This document shows, one piece after another, positions 1 through 11,321 of a stretch of 64,000 bases of DNA. Source of the stretch: Pseudomonas bohemica (GTDB taxonomy: Bacteria > Pseudomonadota > Gammaproteobacteria > Pseudomonadales > Pseudomonadaceae); contig NZ_NKHL01000120.1 of the NCBI RefSeq assembly GCF_002934685.1, positions 323,410-387,409 on the forward strand. Direction: 5' to 3'. Each line of letters opens with the position of its first letter. Within the stretch, counting starts at the first letter, position 1. A program made the position numbers and the translations under genes. The notes below the pieces were generated by a model. It saw nothing but the letters and a program-made list of their open reading frames with translations. It was not told where the DNA came from and searched no databases.

Positions 1-400
1 TGCAGAGCAAGACATGGAAAAGGCTCACAAATTCGCATTGGAGAAGTTCGCTGGTGACCTGCTGCCAATCGTCGACAGCCTGGAGCGTGGCCTGGACCTG
101 TCCAACCCGGATGACGAGAGCATCCGTCCGATGCGTGAAGGTATCGAGCTGACTCTGAAAATGTTCAGCGACACGCTCAAGCGCTATCAGTTGGAAGCCA
201 TCGATCCGCATGGCCAGCCATTCAATGCCGAGCACCATCAGGCAATGGCGATGCAGGAAAGCGCTGACGTCGAGCCGAACAGCGTGCTGAAAGTGTTCCA
301 GAAGGGATATCAGCTCAATGGTCGCCTGCTGCGCCCGGCCATGGTCGTGGTCAGCAAGGCGCCGTCGCCTGTCGCACCGTCAATTGACGAGCAGGCTTGA
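1..400 (+). CDS. grpE: GrpE, nucleotide exchange factor of DnaK (5' end cut by window)
   Basis: This is the C-terminal part of GrpE, a cytoplasmic dimer that releases ADP from DnaK. The reading frame is open from base 2, so the gene begins upstream; the ATG at 14 is internal, because the residues before it (AEQD) continue the family sequence. The visible part holds the end of the dimerising helix (KAHKFALEKFAGDLLPIVD) and the beta domain that contacts DnaK (FNAEHHQAM, then GYQLNGRLLRPAMV). It lies 104 bases ahead of dnaK on the same strand, the usual Pseudomonas order. The heat-shock promoter would lie outside the window. Confidence 0.97.
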   Translation, partial: AEQDMEKAHKFALEKFAGDLLPIVDSLERGLDLSNPDDESIRPMREGIELTLKMFSDTLKRYQLEAIDPHGQPFNAEHHQAMAMQESADVEPNSVLKVFQKGYQLNGRLLRPAMVVVSKAPSPVAPSIDEQA

Positions 401-431
401 AATCAGCTGAGTGGCCCCCATTTACAGGCCA

Positions 432-473
432 TGCGTTTAAAGAATTACCGCAATTTGTAAACGCAGTTGCGGC
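432..473 (+). promoter_or_regulatory. Inverted repeats in the grpE-dnaK spacer
   Basis: TGCGTTTA at 432-439 pairs with TAAACGCA at 458-465, and CCGCAA near 449 pairs with TTGCGG near 468. The two stems interlock, so only one could form at a time, or a pseudoknot. The spacer also holds the dnaK ribosome site (GGGAGAG just before 500). A role in dnaK mRNA processing or translation is only a guess. Confidence 0.3.
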
Positions 474-504
474 AACCTAATTTAAGTTTCGGGAGAGTCA
501 AGAC

Positions 505-2424
505 ATGGGCAAGATTATCGGCATCGACCTGGGGACCACCAACTCCTGCGTTTCGGTTCTGGAAAACGGTGTTGCGAAGGTGATTGAGAACGCCGAAGGC
601 GCGCGTACCACTCCTTCGATCATCGCTTACGCCAACGACGGCGAGACCCTGGTCGGTCAGTCCGCCAAGCGTCAGGCGGTCACCAACCCGCATAACACCC
701 TGTACGCGGTGAAGCGTCTGATCGGTCGCAAGTTCGACGAAGAAGTCGTGCAGAAAGACATCAAGATGGTGCCTTACACCATCGCCAAGGCTGACAACGG
801 CGACGCATGGGTTTCGGTCAACGACAAGAAGATGTCGCCTCCTCAGATTTCCGCGGAAATCCTGAAGAAAATGAAGAAGACCGCTGAAGATTATCTCGGC
901 GAGTCCGTGACCGAAGCGGTTATCACCGTGCCGGCCTACTTCAACGACAGCCAGCGTCAGGCCACCAAAGATGCCGGCCGTATCGCAGGCCTGGACGTAA
1001 AACGCATCATCAACGAGCCGACCGCAGCCGCACTGGCTTACGGTATGGACAAAGCCAAAGGTGACCACACTGTCATCGTTTATGACCTGGGTGGCGGTAC
1101 CTTCGACGTTTCGGTCATCGAAATCGCTGAAGTAGACGGTGAGCACCAGTTCGAAGTCTTGGCCACCAATGGCGATACTTTCCTGGGCGGTGAGGACTTT
1201 GACATTCGTCTGATCGATTACCTCGTCGACGAATTCAAGAAAGAAAGCGGCATGAACCTCAAAGGTGATCCGCTGGCGATGCAGCGCCTGAAAGAGGCTG
1301 CCGAGAAAGCCAAGATCGAGCTGTCTTCGAGCCAGCAAACCGACGTGAACCTGCCGTACATCACCGCAGACGCAACCGGTCCCAAGCACTTGAACGTAAA
1401 GATCTCCCGCGCCAAGCTGGAATCGCTGGTTGAAGACCTGGTTCAACGCACCATCGAGCCTTGCCGCATCGCGTTGAAGGATTCGGGTATCGACGTCGGT
1501 TCGATCAACGACGTGATCCTGGTCGGTGGTCAGACTCGTATGCCGCTGGTTCAGAAAGCGGTCACCGAGTTCTTTGGCAAAGAAGCCCGCAAAGACGTCA
1601 ACCCTGACGAAGCGGTCGCCATGGGCGCTGCGATTCAAGGCGCGGTATTGGCTGGTGACGTGAAAGACGTTCTGTTGCTGGACGTCAGCCCGCTGACCCT
1701 GGGTATCGAAACCATGGGTGGCGTGATGACTGCGCTGATCGAGAAAAACACCACGATTCCTACCAAGAAATCGCAAGTCTTCTCGACTGCCGACGACAAC
1801 CAGAGCGCCGTGACCATTCATGTGCTGCAGGGTGAGCGCAAGCAAGCCACTCAGAACAAGTCGCTGGGCAAGTTCGACCTGGCGGAGATTCCACCTGCTC
1901 CACGCGGCGTGCCTCAAATCGAAGTGACCTTCGACATCGACGCCAACGGTATCCTGCACGTCGGCGCGAAAGACAAGGCCACCGGCAAGACCCAGTCGAT
2001 CGTGATCAAGGCCAACTCGGGTCTGTCGGATGAAGAAATCCAGCAGATGATCCGTGATGCTGAAGCGAACTCGGAAGAAGACCGCAAGTTCGAGGAGTTG
2101 GCCTCCGCTCGCAACCAGGGCGACGCGCTGGTCCACTCGACTCGCAAGCTGGTCGCTGACGCGGGCGATAAGGTGACGGCCGAGGAGAAGACCGCTATCG
2201 AAGCTGCCGTGGTGGCTCTGGAAGCGGCAGTGAAGGGCGGCGACAAGGCTGAAATTGATGCCAAAGTCGAAGAACTTTCGAAGGTCTCCGCTCCAGTGGC
2301 TCAGAAAATGTACGCCGAGCAGGCTGAAAAGCCTGAAGGTGGCGCGCAGGCCGCTCAGGAAGAGAGCAAGCCAGCCGATGACGTCGTCGACGCTGAGTTC
2401 GAAGAAGTGAAAGACCATAAGTAA
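505..2424 (+). CDS. dnaK: DnaK (Hsp70) molecular chaperone
   Basis: This is the ATP-dependent Hsp70 chaperone of the cytoplasm, which binds exposed hydrophobic peptides and cycles with DnaJ and GrpE. The 639 residues match the family length. The nucleotide-binding domain opens with GIDLGTTNSCVSV and carries the phosphate-2 loop DLGGGTFDVSVIE; the substrate-binding domain follows, and the acidic tail ends DDVVDAEFEEVKDHK. The ATG at 505 sits seven bases after GGGAGAG. It lies between grpE and dnaJ. A 668-codon frame on the opposite strand is only a shadow of the strong codon bias. Confidence 0.99.
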   Translation: MGKIIGIDLGTTNSCVSVLENGVAKVIENAEGARTTPSIIAYANDGETLVGQSAKRQAVTNPHNTLYAVKRLIGRKFDEEVVQKDIKMVPYTIAKADNGDAWVSVNDKKMSPPQISAEILKKMKKTAEDYLGESVTEAVITVPAYFNDSQRQATKDAGRIAGLDVKRIINEPTAAALAYGMDKAKGDHTVIVYDLGGGTFDVSVIEIAEVDGEHQFEVLATNGDTFLGGEDFDIRLIDYLVDEFKKESGMNLKGDPLAMQRLKEAAEKAKIELSSSQQTDVNLPYITADATGPKHLNVKISRAKLESLVEDLVQRTIEPCRIALKDSGIDVGSINDVILVGGQTRMPLVQKAVTEFFGKEARKDVNPDEAVAMGAAIQGAVLAGDVKDVLLLDVSPLTLGIETMGGVMTALIEKNTTIPTKKSQVFSTADDNQSAVTIHVLQGERKQATQNKSLGKFDLAEIPPAPRGVPQIEVTFDIDANGILHVGAKDKATGKTQSIVIKANSGLSDEEIQQMIRDAEANSEEDRKFEELASARNQGDALVHSTRKLVADAGDKVTAEEKTAIEAAVVALEAAVKGGDKAEIDAKVEELSKVSAPVAQKMYAEQAEKPEGGAQAAQEESKPADDVVDAEFEEVKDHK

Positions 2425-2759
2425 CGGATCATTAAGTAGGCGCAGGCTCACTTGATCGCCGGTCGACCGCTTTCGGGTGGTCGCTGGTAGGATGTCGCCG
2501 CGCGGGAGCTTGCTCCCGCGTTGGCGTGTCTGGAATACAGGAATTTTTCAGGTTCGCGGCGCTTCGTCGCGGGCTTTGTGGCAAAGCTGGACGCTCCTGC
2601 AGTCCGGCTTGTTCTGCCGCATTTCGGTCGATCGCAGGCCGTTGAACCAAGACCAGGATCGTTGAATTGACGTGAGTTGGGTCCGGGCCTGAAAGGGGCT
2701 CAACGAGTTCGGCAAACTCAGGAGGGTTTTGCCGGGCGTCCTCAAGAGTGCAGAAACTT
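2425..2759. other. dnaK-dnaJ spacer, 335 bases, no gene seen
   Basis: No credible reading frame lies here. The stretch holds a perfect REP-like hairpin at 2501-2520 and a weaker GC-rich hairpin at about 2555-2571 (CGCGGC/GTCGCG). AGGAGG at 2720-2725 is too far from the dnaJ start to be its ribosome site. This is an unusually long spacer for two genes normally transcribed together, so a second promoter or an mRNA processing site is possible. Confidence 0.6.
2501..2520. repeat. REP-like hairpin
   Basis: CGCGGGAGC (2501-2509) is followed by two bases and its exact complement GCTCCCGCG (2512-2520). The GGGAGCTTGCTCCC core belongs to the REP families spread through Pseudomonas gene spacers. A single copy is seen here, without the inverted partner that would make a REPIN. 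Confidence 0.7.
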
Positions 2760-3890
2760 ATGTCAAAGCGTGACTATTACGAAGTATTGGGGGTGGAGCG
2801 TGGCTCCAGCGAGGCGGATCTGAAAAAGGCATACCGTCGCCTCGCAATGAAATTTCACCCTGACCGCAACCCGGGCGACAAAGCCTCGGAAGATGCGTTC
2901 AAGGAAGCCAACGAAGCGTATGAAGTGCTTTCCGATGCCAGCAAGCGCGCGGCGTACGACCAGTATGGTCATGCCGGTGTCGATCAGGGCATGGGCGGTG
3001 GTGGCCCGGGCTACGGCGGCGCGAACTTCTCTGACATCTTCGGTGATGTCTTCAGTGATTTCTTCGGTGGCGGTCGCGCAGGTGGCGGTGGTCGTGGCGG
3101 CGCCCAGCGTGGCAGCGATCTGCGTTACACCCTGGAACTGAATCTGGAAGAAGCTGTTCGCGGCACTACCGTCAGCATTCGCGTGCCGACGCTCGTCAAC
3201 TGCAAGCCATGTGATGGCAGCGGTGCCAAGAAAGGCTCCTCGCCTATCACGTGCCCGACCTGTGGCGGCATTGGCCAGGTGCGCATGCAGCAGGGTTTCT
3301 TCTCCGTACAGCAGACCTGTCCGCGTTGCCACGGCAACGGCAAGATCATTTCCGATCCTTGCGATTCCTGCCATGGCGAAGGTCGTGTCGAGGAATACAA
3401 GACCTTGTCGGTCAAGGTGCCGGCGGGGGTCGATACCGGCGATCGCATTCGCTTGTCCGGCGAAGGCGAGGCGGGTGTGCAGGGTGGGCCAACGGGCGAT
3501 CTGTACGTCGTGATCAACGTGCGCGAGCACGCGATCTTCCAGCGCGACGGCAAGCACCTGTACTGCGAAGTACCGATCAGCTTTACCGACGCTGCATTGG
3601 GTGGCGAGCTTGAGGTGCCGACCCTGGACGGCCGCGTCAAACTGAAAATCCCGGAAGGCACTCAGACCGGCAAGCAGTTCCGTCTGCGCGGCAAGGGCGT
3701 TGCGCCGGTGCGTGGCGGTGGCGCGGGCGACCTGATGTGCCGTGTAGCGGTGGAAACGCCGGTCAATCTCGGTCGTCGTCAGCGTGAATTGCTCGAAGAG
3801 TTCCGTGCTTCGCTTGAAGGCGACAGCTCGCACTCGCCAAAAGCCAGTGGTTGGTTCGAAGGCGTGAAGCGTTTCTTCGGCGATCTGTAA
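2760..3890 (+). CDS. dnaJ: DnaJ (Hsp40) co-chaperone
   Basis: DnaJ delivers unfolded proteins to DnaK and stimulates its ATPase. The J domain starts at SKRDYYEVLGV and contains the HPD tripeptide (FHPDRN) near residue 38; a Gly/Phe-rich linker follows, then four zinc-binding repeats from about residue 148 (CKPCDGSG, CPTCGGIG, CPRCHGNG, CDSCHGEG) and the substrate-binding C-terminus. The ATG at 2760 gives 376 residues and the normal N-terminus. A GTG four codons upstream (2748) would add only MQKL and is not preferred. dapB follows after 10 bases. Confidence 0.98.
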   Translation: MSKRDYYEVLGVERGSSEADLKKAYRRLAMKFHPDRNPGDKASEDAFKEANEAYEVLSDASKRAAYDQYGHAGVDQGMGGGGPGYGGANFSDIFGDVFSDFFGGGRAGGGGRGGAQRGSDLRYTLELNLEEAVRGTTVSIRVPTLVNCKPCDGSGAKKGSSPITCPTCGGIGQVRMQQGFFSVQQTCPRCHGNGKIISDPCDSCHGEGRVEEYKTLSVKVPAGVDTGDRIRLSGEGEAGVQGGPTGDLYVVINVREHAIFQRDGKHLYCEVPISFTDAALGGELEVPTLDGRVKLKIPEGTQTGKQFRLRGKGVAPVRGGGAGDLMCRVAVETPVNLGRRQRELLEEFRASLEGDSSHSPKASGWFEGVKRFFGDL

Positions 3891-3900
3891 GGAGCAGGGC

Positions 3901-4707
3901 ATGCGACGTATTGCTGTGATGGGTGCTGCCGGGCGCATGGGCAGGCATCTGGTCGAAGCCGTTCAGGAGCGCGCGCCGCTGACCGGGCTGACGGCGGCGA
4001 TCGTTCGTCCGGGTAGCACCATGATTGGTGCTGACGCCGGCGAGCTGGCTTCGCTGGGCAGAATTGGTGTGCAACTGACGGGCAACCTGGAACAGGTCGC
4101 GGACGAGTTCGATGTCCTGATCGATTTCACCTTGCCTGACGTGATGCTGAAAAACCTGGCGTTCTGCCGCAAGGCAGGCAAGGCCATGGTCATCGGCACC
4201 ACCGGCCTGAGCGCCGAGCAGAAGCATCTGCTGACAGAGGCAAGCAAGGAGATTCCGATCGTCTTTGCGTCCAACTTCAGTATTGGCGTGAACCTGTCGT
4301 TCAAGCTTCTGGAGCTGGCCGCGCGGGTGATGGGTGAAGATGCGGATATCGAGATCATCGAAGCGCACCACCGTAACAAGGTCGATGCGCCTTCGGGTAC
4401 GGCCGTCAGCATGGGCGAGGTGATCGCTAAAACGCTGGGGCGCGATCTGAGCAAGGTCGCGGTCTACGGACGTGAGGGCCACACCGGGGTTCGTGCGCGC
4501 GACACCATCGGCTTCGCCACCGTACGTGGCGGTGACGTGGTCGGTGATCACACGGTTCTGTTTGCTGCAGAGGGCGAGCGTCTGGAGATCACCCATAAGG
4601 CGTCCAGCCGCATGACCTTCGCCAAGGGGGCAGTGCGTGCCGCGCTGTGGCTCGATGGCAAGGAGGCGGGTCTGTACGCCATGCAGGACGTGCTCGATCT
4701 GCGCTAA
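3901..4707 (+). CDS. dapB: 4-hydroxy-tetrahydrodipicolinate reductase
   Basis: DapB makes tetrahydrodipicolinate with NAD(P)H in the lysine/diaminopimelate pathway, feeding peptidoglycan and protein synthesis. The N-terminal Rossmann loop is GAAGRMGRHL (residues 8-17). The active-site segment EAHHRNKVDAPSGTA lies near residues 154-168 and supplies the catalytic His and Lys. At 268 residues it is full length. AAGGAGCAGGGC precedes the ATG. It follows dnaJ by 10 bases, an arrangement usual in Pseudomonas, so it may be read partly from the chaperone transcript. Confidence 0.98.
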   Translation: MRRIAVMGAAGRMGRHLVEAVQERAPLTGLTAAIVRPGSTMIGADAGELASLGRIGVQLTGNLEQVADEFDVLIDFTLPDVMLKNLAFCRKAGKAMVIGTTGLSAEQKHLLTEASKEIPIVFASNFSIGVNLSFKLLELAARVMGEDADIEIIEAHHRNKVDAPSGTAVSMGEVIAKTLGRDLSKVAVYGREGHTGVRARDTIGFATVRGGDVVGDHTVLFAAEGERLEITHKASSRMTFAKGAVRAALWLDGKEAGLYAMQDVLDLR

Positions 4708-4731
4708 GCTGCTGCAGGATCCGCGCAACAA

Positions 4732-4770
4732 CGCGGGCGGGATGGGTGTTTTACCTGTATCCTGCCCGCG
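4732..4770 (+). terminator. Hairpin downstream of dapB
   Basis: CGCGGGCGGGAT (4732-4743) pairs with ATCCTGCCCGCG (4759-4770) with one G-T pair, about 25 bases after the dapB stop. No T-run follows, so it may be a 3'-end stabiliser or a weak terminator rather than a strong intrinsic one. Confidence 0.45.
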
Positions 4771-4902
4771 GTTTCACACCGCCACGCGATGTCCTGTCGC
4801 ATTCTCCAGCCTTAAAGGCGTTTTAGCGGTGGATTAAAAAAGCCTTTTTCTGTAAGCTACAGCTTTAGTGTGTCCACTAAAAGCGCGCAGATAATTCGAT
4901 TA

Positions 4903-4995
4903 ATGAAGCGGGGTGACGTGTCTATACGTCATTCCGCTTTTTTACAACCTGCGATCGCCCTTTCAGGCTTTATTACGGGAGGTCTTCTTGACTAA
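4903..4995 (+). CDS. Candidate 30-residue carA leader peptide
   Basis: A short frame opens with ATG at 4903 (MKRGDVSIRHSAFLQ...) and ends at TAA 4993-4995, overlapping the first eight bases of carA. Its second codon begins the left arm of the hairpin at 4906-4939, and its codons run through that hairpin's T-tract. A ribosome on this frame would prevent the hairpin from forming and would end at the carA start, allowing coupling. No strong ribosome site is visible before the ATG. Control of carAB by pyrimidines through a translated leader is the inferred role; the peptide itself is not recognised. Confidence 0.5.
   Translation: MKRGDVSIRHSAFLQPAIALSGFITGGLLD
4906..4943 (+). terminator. Intrinsic terminator/attenuator upstream of carA
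   Basis: AAGCGGGGTGACG (4906-4918) pairs with CGTCATTCCGCTT (4927-4939) over 13 positions with two G-T pairs, and six T's follow (4938-4943). This is a complete Rho-independent terminator about 45 bases before the carA start, downstream of where a carA promoter should lie. Such a position suggests attenuation rather than termination of dapB. Confidence 0.7.
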
Positions 4996-6124
4996 GCCAG
5001 CCATACTCGCCCTTGCTGATGGCAGCATTTTTCGCGGCGAAGCCATTGGAGCCGACGGTCAGACCGTTGGTGAGGTGGTGTTCAACACCGCAATGACCGG
5101 CTATCAGGAAATCCTTACCGATCCTTCCTATGCCCAGCAAATCGTCACTCTGACTTATCCTCACATCGGCAATACCGGCACCACGCCGGAAGACGCCGAG
5201 TCGGATCGCGTGTGGTCGGCGGGTCTGGTGATTCGTGACCTGCCACTGGTAGCGAGCAACTGGCGTAACAAGTTGTCCCTGGGTGACTATCTGAAGGCGA
5301 ACAACACCGTCGCGATCGCGGGTATCGACACTCGCCGCCTGACCCGCATCCTGCGTGAGAAAGGGGCGCAGAACGGCTGCATCATGGCCGGCGACGACAT
5401 TTCCGAAGAAGCAGCCATAGCCGCCGCGCGTGGCTTCCCGGGCCTCAAAGGCATGGACCTGGCGAAAGAAGTCAGCACCAAAAAGAGTTACGAATGGCGC
5501 TCCAGTGTCTGGGGTTTGAAGACTGACAGCAGTCCTGAAATCGCTGCAGCGGATCTGAAATATCACGTGGTCGCCTACGACTACGGCGTCAAACTGAACA
5601 TCCTGCGCATGCTGGTCGAGCGTGGCTGCCGCGTGACGGTTGTACCTGCGCAAACCCCAGCTGCAGAAGTCCTCGCGCTCAATCCTGACGGCGTCTTCCT
5701 GTCGAACGGCCCGGGGGATCCAGAACCTTGCGACTACGCCATCCAGGCGATCAAGGATGTGTTGGAAACCGACATCCCGGTATTTGGCATCTGCCTGGGC
5801 CACCAACTGCTGGCGCTCGCTTCCGGCGCGCGGACCATTAAAATGGACCTGGGCCATCACGGGGCAAACCACCCTGTGCAAGACCTGGATACCGGCGTAG
5901 TCATGATCACCAGCCAGAACCACGGTTTCGCGGTAGACGAAGCGACCCTGCCGAACAATGTTCGCGCTATTCACAAGTCGCTGTTCGACGGCAGCCTGCA
6001 AGGCATCGAGCGTACCGACAAGGATGCGTTCAGCTTCCAGGGGCACCCTGAAGCGAGCCCGGGTCCGACAGACGTCGCCCCGCTGTTTGATCGCTTCATC
6101 ACAGCCATGGCCAAGCGCCGCTGA
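4988..6124 (+). CDS. carA: Carbamoyl-phosphate synthase, small (glutaminase) subunit
   Basis: CarA hydrolyses glutamine and passes ammonia to CarB for carbamoyl phosphate, the precursor of arginine and pyrimidines. The N-terminal half is the CarA-specific domain; the C-terminal half is a class I amidotransferase with the nucleophile in GICLGHQLLALA (Cys near residue 269) and the His/Glu pair in QGHPEASPGP. The start is TTG at 4988, because GGGAGG at 4977-4982 is well placed and the product (TKPAILALADGS..., 378 residues) has the family length. An in-frame GTG at 4913 would add 25 residues running through the terminator and is not favoured. Confidence 0.96.
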   Translation: MTKPAILALADGSIFRGEAIGADGQTVGEVVFNTAMTGYQEILTDPSYAQQIVTLTYPHIGNTGTTPEDAESDRVWSAGLVIRDLPLVASNWRNKLSLGDYLKANNTVAIAGIDTRRLTRILREKGAQNGCIMAGDDISEEAAIAAARGFPGLKGMDLAKEVSTKKSYEWRSSVWGLKTDSSPEIAAADLKYHVVAYDYGVKLNILRMLVERGCRVTVVPAQTPAAEVLALNPDGVFLSNGPGDPEPCDYAIQAIKDVLETDIPVFGICLGHQLLALASGARTIKMDLGHHGANHPVQDLDTGVVMITSQNHGFAVDEATLPNNVRAIHKSLFDGSLQGIERTDKDAFSFQGHPEASPGPTDVAPLFDRFITAMAKRR

Positions 6125-6252
6125 GCGGCTGACTTGCGACTGTAGCGAGCAGGTGACTGCGGCAGGCCGGACTTGATCCGACTGCCCGCCCAGGCACCTC
6201 AGAGAATGTTCAAGACGGCTTGCCGACTGACACAGGATTCGAGTGACAACCC

Positions 6253-9470
<3,218 letters not shown>

Positions 9471-9474
<4 letters not shown>

Positions 9475-9947
9475 TCAAGTACCCAATGACCGTCCAGGGC
9501 GCCAAAGCCCTGGAAGATGAACACGCCCACCTGACCAAGGTCGTCCGTCCAAAGCTCAGCCAGGACATCGGCACGGCTCGCGAGTTGGGGGACCTGAAGG
9601 AAAATGCCGAGTACCATGCCGCCCGTGAGCAGCAAGGTATGGTCGAAGCGCGTATCCGCGATATCGAAGGCCGCCTGCAGAACGCACAGGTCATCGACGT
9701 CACATCGATTCCTCATACGGGCAAAGTCATCTTCGGCACGACCGTGGAGATCGCCAACGTCGAAACCGACGAACGCGTGGTCTACCAGATCGTGGGTGAG
9801 GATGAGGCCGACATCAAGCTGGGCAAGATTTCCGTCGGCTCACCAATCGCTCGCGCGTTGATCGCCAAGGAAGAGGGTGATGTGGTCGTCGTGAAAACGC
9901 CTGGCGGGGTGATCGAGTACGAGATCGTAGAGGTCAAGCACGTCTGA
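9471..9947 (+). CDS. greA: Transcription elongation factor GreA
   Basis: GreA rescues backtracked RNA polymerase by stimulating cleavage of the transcript 3' end. The 158 residues show the N-terminal coiled coil with its tip (DLKENAEYHAAREQQ), whose acidic residues reach the active site, and the globular C-terminal domain (YQIVGEDEADIKLGKISVGSP). The start overlaps the carB stop by four bases, the usual Pseudomonas arrangement. The next gene, yhbY, lies on the other strand. Confidence 0.98.
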
Positions 9948-10044
9948 CGGAGTCAGTGGATGCCATGCTGACGGGTGGCTTCCACTGGAACGCAGGATTC
10001 AGAAGGCAGGTTTATGAAGGTTCTGCGCTGATTTCTGCGGGCCC

Positions 10045-10072
10045 GGCCAGGGCGCGAGTTGCGCCGCTGGCC
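10045..10072. terminator. Hairpin between convergent greA and yhbY
   Basis: GGCCAG-GGCGC (10045-10055) pairs with GCGCC-CTGGCC (10061-10072, one bulged G), loop GAGTT. It lies between the 3' ends of two convergent genes. Neither side has a T-run, so it may shield the 3' ends rather than terminate by itself. Confidence 0.4.
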
Positions 10073-10081
10073 AGGGCACGG

Positions 10082-10390
10082 TTACTTGTAGCGATGAATG
10101 TTGGACAGTTGTTTGTTAGGCTGCGGATTCTTGCGGTAGATCAGCGCCATCTTGCCGATGGTCTGCACCAGTTCCGCGCGGCCTTGTTTGCACAGTTCGT
10201 CGATCACGGCGCGACGATCGTCGCGGTCTTCCAGCTTGATCTGAACCTTGATCAGTTCATGATCCACCAAAGCGCGGTCCAGCTCGGCCAGCACGCCCTC
10301 GCTCAGACCGTTGCCGGCAACCATCAGGACCGGCTTCAGGTCATGTCCAATGGATTTGTACTGTTTCTTCTGCTCGTTAGTGAGCGGCAT
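10082..10390 (-). CDS. yhbY: YhbY-family RNA-binding protein
   Basis: This is a single CRM (CRS1-YhbY) RNA-binding domain of 102 residues; the family associates with pre-50S ribosomes. The sequence opens MPLTNEQKKQYKSIGHDLKP and includes the family GNGLSEG loop; the basic tail NPQPNKQLSNIHRYK ends it. The start at 10390 is chosen because it gives this conserved N-terminus; a start at 10432 would add 14 unrelated residues. It is divergent from rlmE, another ribosome-maturation gene, with about 100 bases between the two starts. Confidence 0.92.
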   Translation of the reverse strand: MPLTNEQKKQYKSIGHDLKPVLMVAGNGLSEGVLAELDRALVDHELIKVQIKLEDRDDRRAVIDELCKQGRAELVQTIGKMALIYRKNPQPNKQLSNIHRYK

Positions 10391-10492
10391 AATCTGACCC
10401 TTTTCGTCTGATTCTGTAAAATTGGCGGCCATTTTACCCGAGGGCCCGTGGCTCCGCCCAGTTAATCACGACGCATATCATCGAGGTGCCCC

Positions 10493-11143
10493 GTGGCGCA
10501 GCGTTCCAAGAGCAGCCATAACTGGCTGAGAGAACATTTCGACGACAAGTACGTCAAAATGGCACAGAAAGATGGCTACCGTTCCCGTGCCAGCTACAAG
10601 CTGCTGGAGATCCAGGAGAAAGACAAAATCATTCGTCCCGGCATGACGGTTGTCGACCTTGGTGCAGCCCCGGGAGGTTGGTCGCAGGTGACCAGTCGTC
10701 TGATTGGTGGTAAAGGTCGCCTGATCGCATCCGACATTCTGGAGATGGACAGCATCCCCGATGTGACCTTTATTCAAGGGGACTTCACGGAGGACGGCGT
10801 CTTCAAAGAGATTCTGGCGGCGATCGGTAATACGCAGGTAGACCTTGTGATTTCCGATATGGCCCCCAATATGAGTGGATTGAGCGCTGTGGATATGCCA
10901 CGCGCCATGTTCCTTTGTGAGTTGGCGCTCGACCTGGCGGGTCGGGTACTGCGCCCCGGTGGTGATTTTCTGATCAAGGTCTTCCAGGGCGAAGGCTTCG
11001 ATGTGTACCACAAGGAAGTGCGCAAGATGTTTGACAAGGTACAGATGCGCAAGCCGCTTTCCTCCCGTGACCGCTCTCGCGAGCAGTACCTTCTAGGCCG
11101 TGGGTTCAAGGGCGGTTATGAGGCCCCAAGCGATTTTGAGTAA
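10493..11143 (+). CDS. rlmE: 23S rRNA 2'-O-ribose methyltransferase RlmE (FtsJ/RrmJ)
   Basis: RlmE methylates U2552 of 23S rRNA in the 50S subunit late in assembly. The SAM loop is VDLGAAPGGWSQV (near residue 53), and the catalytic Asp and Lys are in SDMAPNMSG and DFLIKVFQGEGF. The start is GTG at 10493 (MAQRSKSSHNWLREHF), giving 216 residues, close to the family length, with GAGGTG upstream. ftsH follows, as in many gamma-proteobacteria. Confidence 0.97.
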   Translation: MAQRSKSSHNWLREHFDDKYVKMAQKDGYRSRASYKLLEIQEKDKIIRPGMTVVDLGAAPGGWSQVTSRLIGGKGRLIASDILEMDSIPDVTFIQGDFTEDGVFKEILAAIGNTQVDLVISDMAPNMSGLSAVDMPRAMFLCELALDLAGRVLRPGGDFLIKVFQGEGFDVYHKEVRKMFDKVQMRKPLSSRDRSREQYLLGRGFKGGYEAPSDFE

Positions 11144-11321
11144 AGGCAATAGCTTTTTTCAAATGGCTTTATTCATGAAGCGTAACGAACATCTTGTAGT
11201 CAAAGTTTCACAAAGGGTTACAGACGCCGCCTGCCACACCTGTAGGATCTGTAGTAAGTTAGGCCGGTGAATATCATGCGAGGCACGCTCCAGCGTGGAG
11301 CTTGCTTCAGAGGGTAGCTAA

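Noticed and set aside
445..2451. 668-codon frame antisense to dnaK
   Set aside because: It mirrors the strong codon bias of dnaK, has no family resemblance and no ribosome site. The same holds for long antisense frames over dnaJ, carA, carB, infB, pnp and the rbsA-like gene.
2748..2759. GTG start four codons before dnaJ
   Set aside because: The conserved protein starts at the ATG at 2760; the upstream ribosome-like AGGAGG is about 22 bases from the GTG, too far to serve it.
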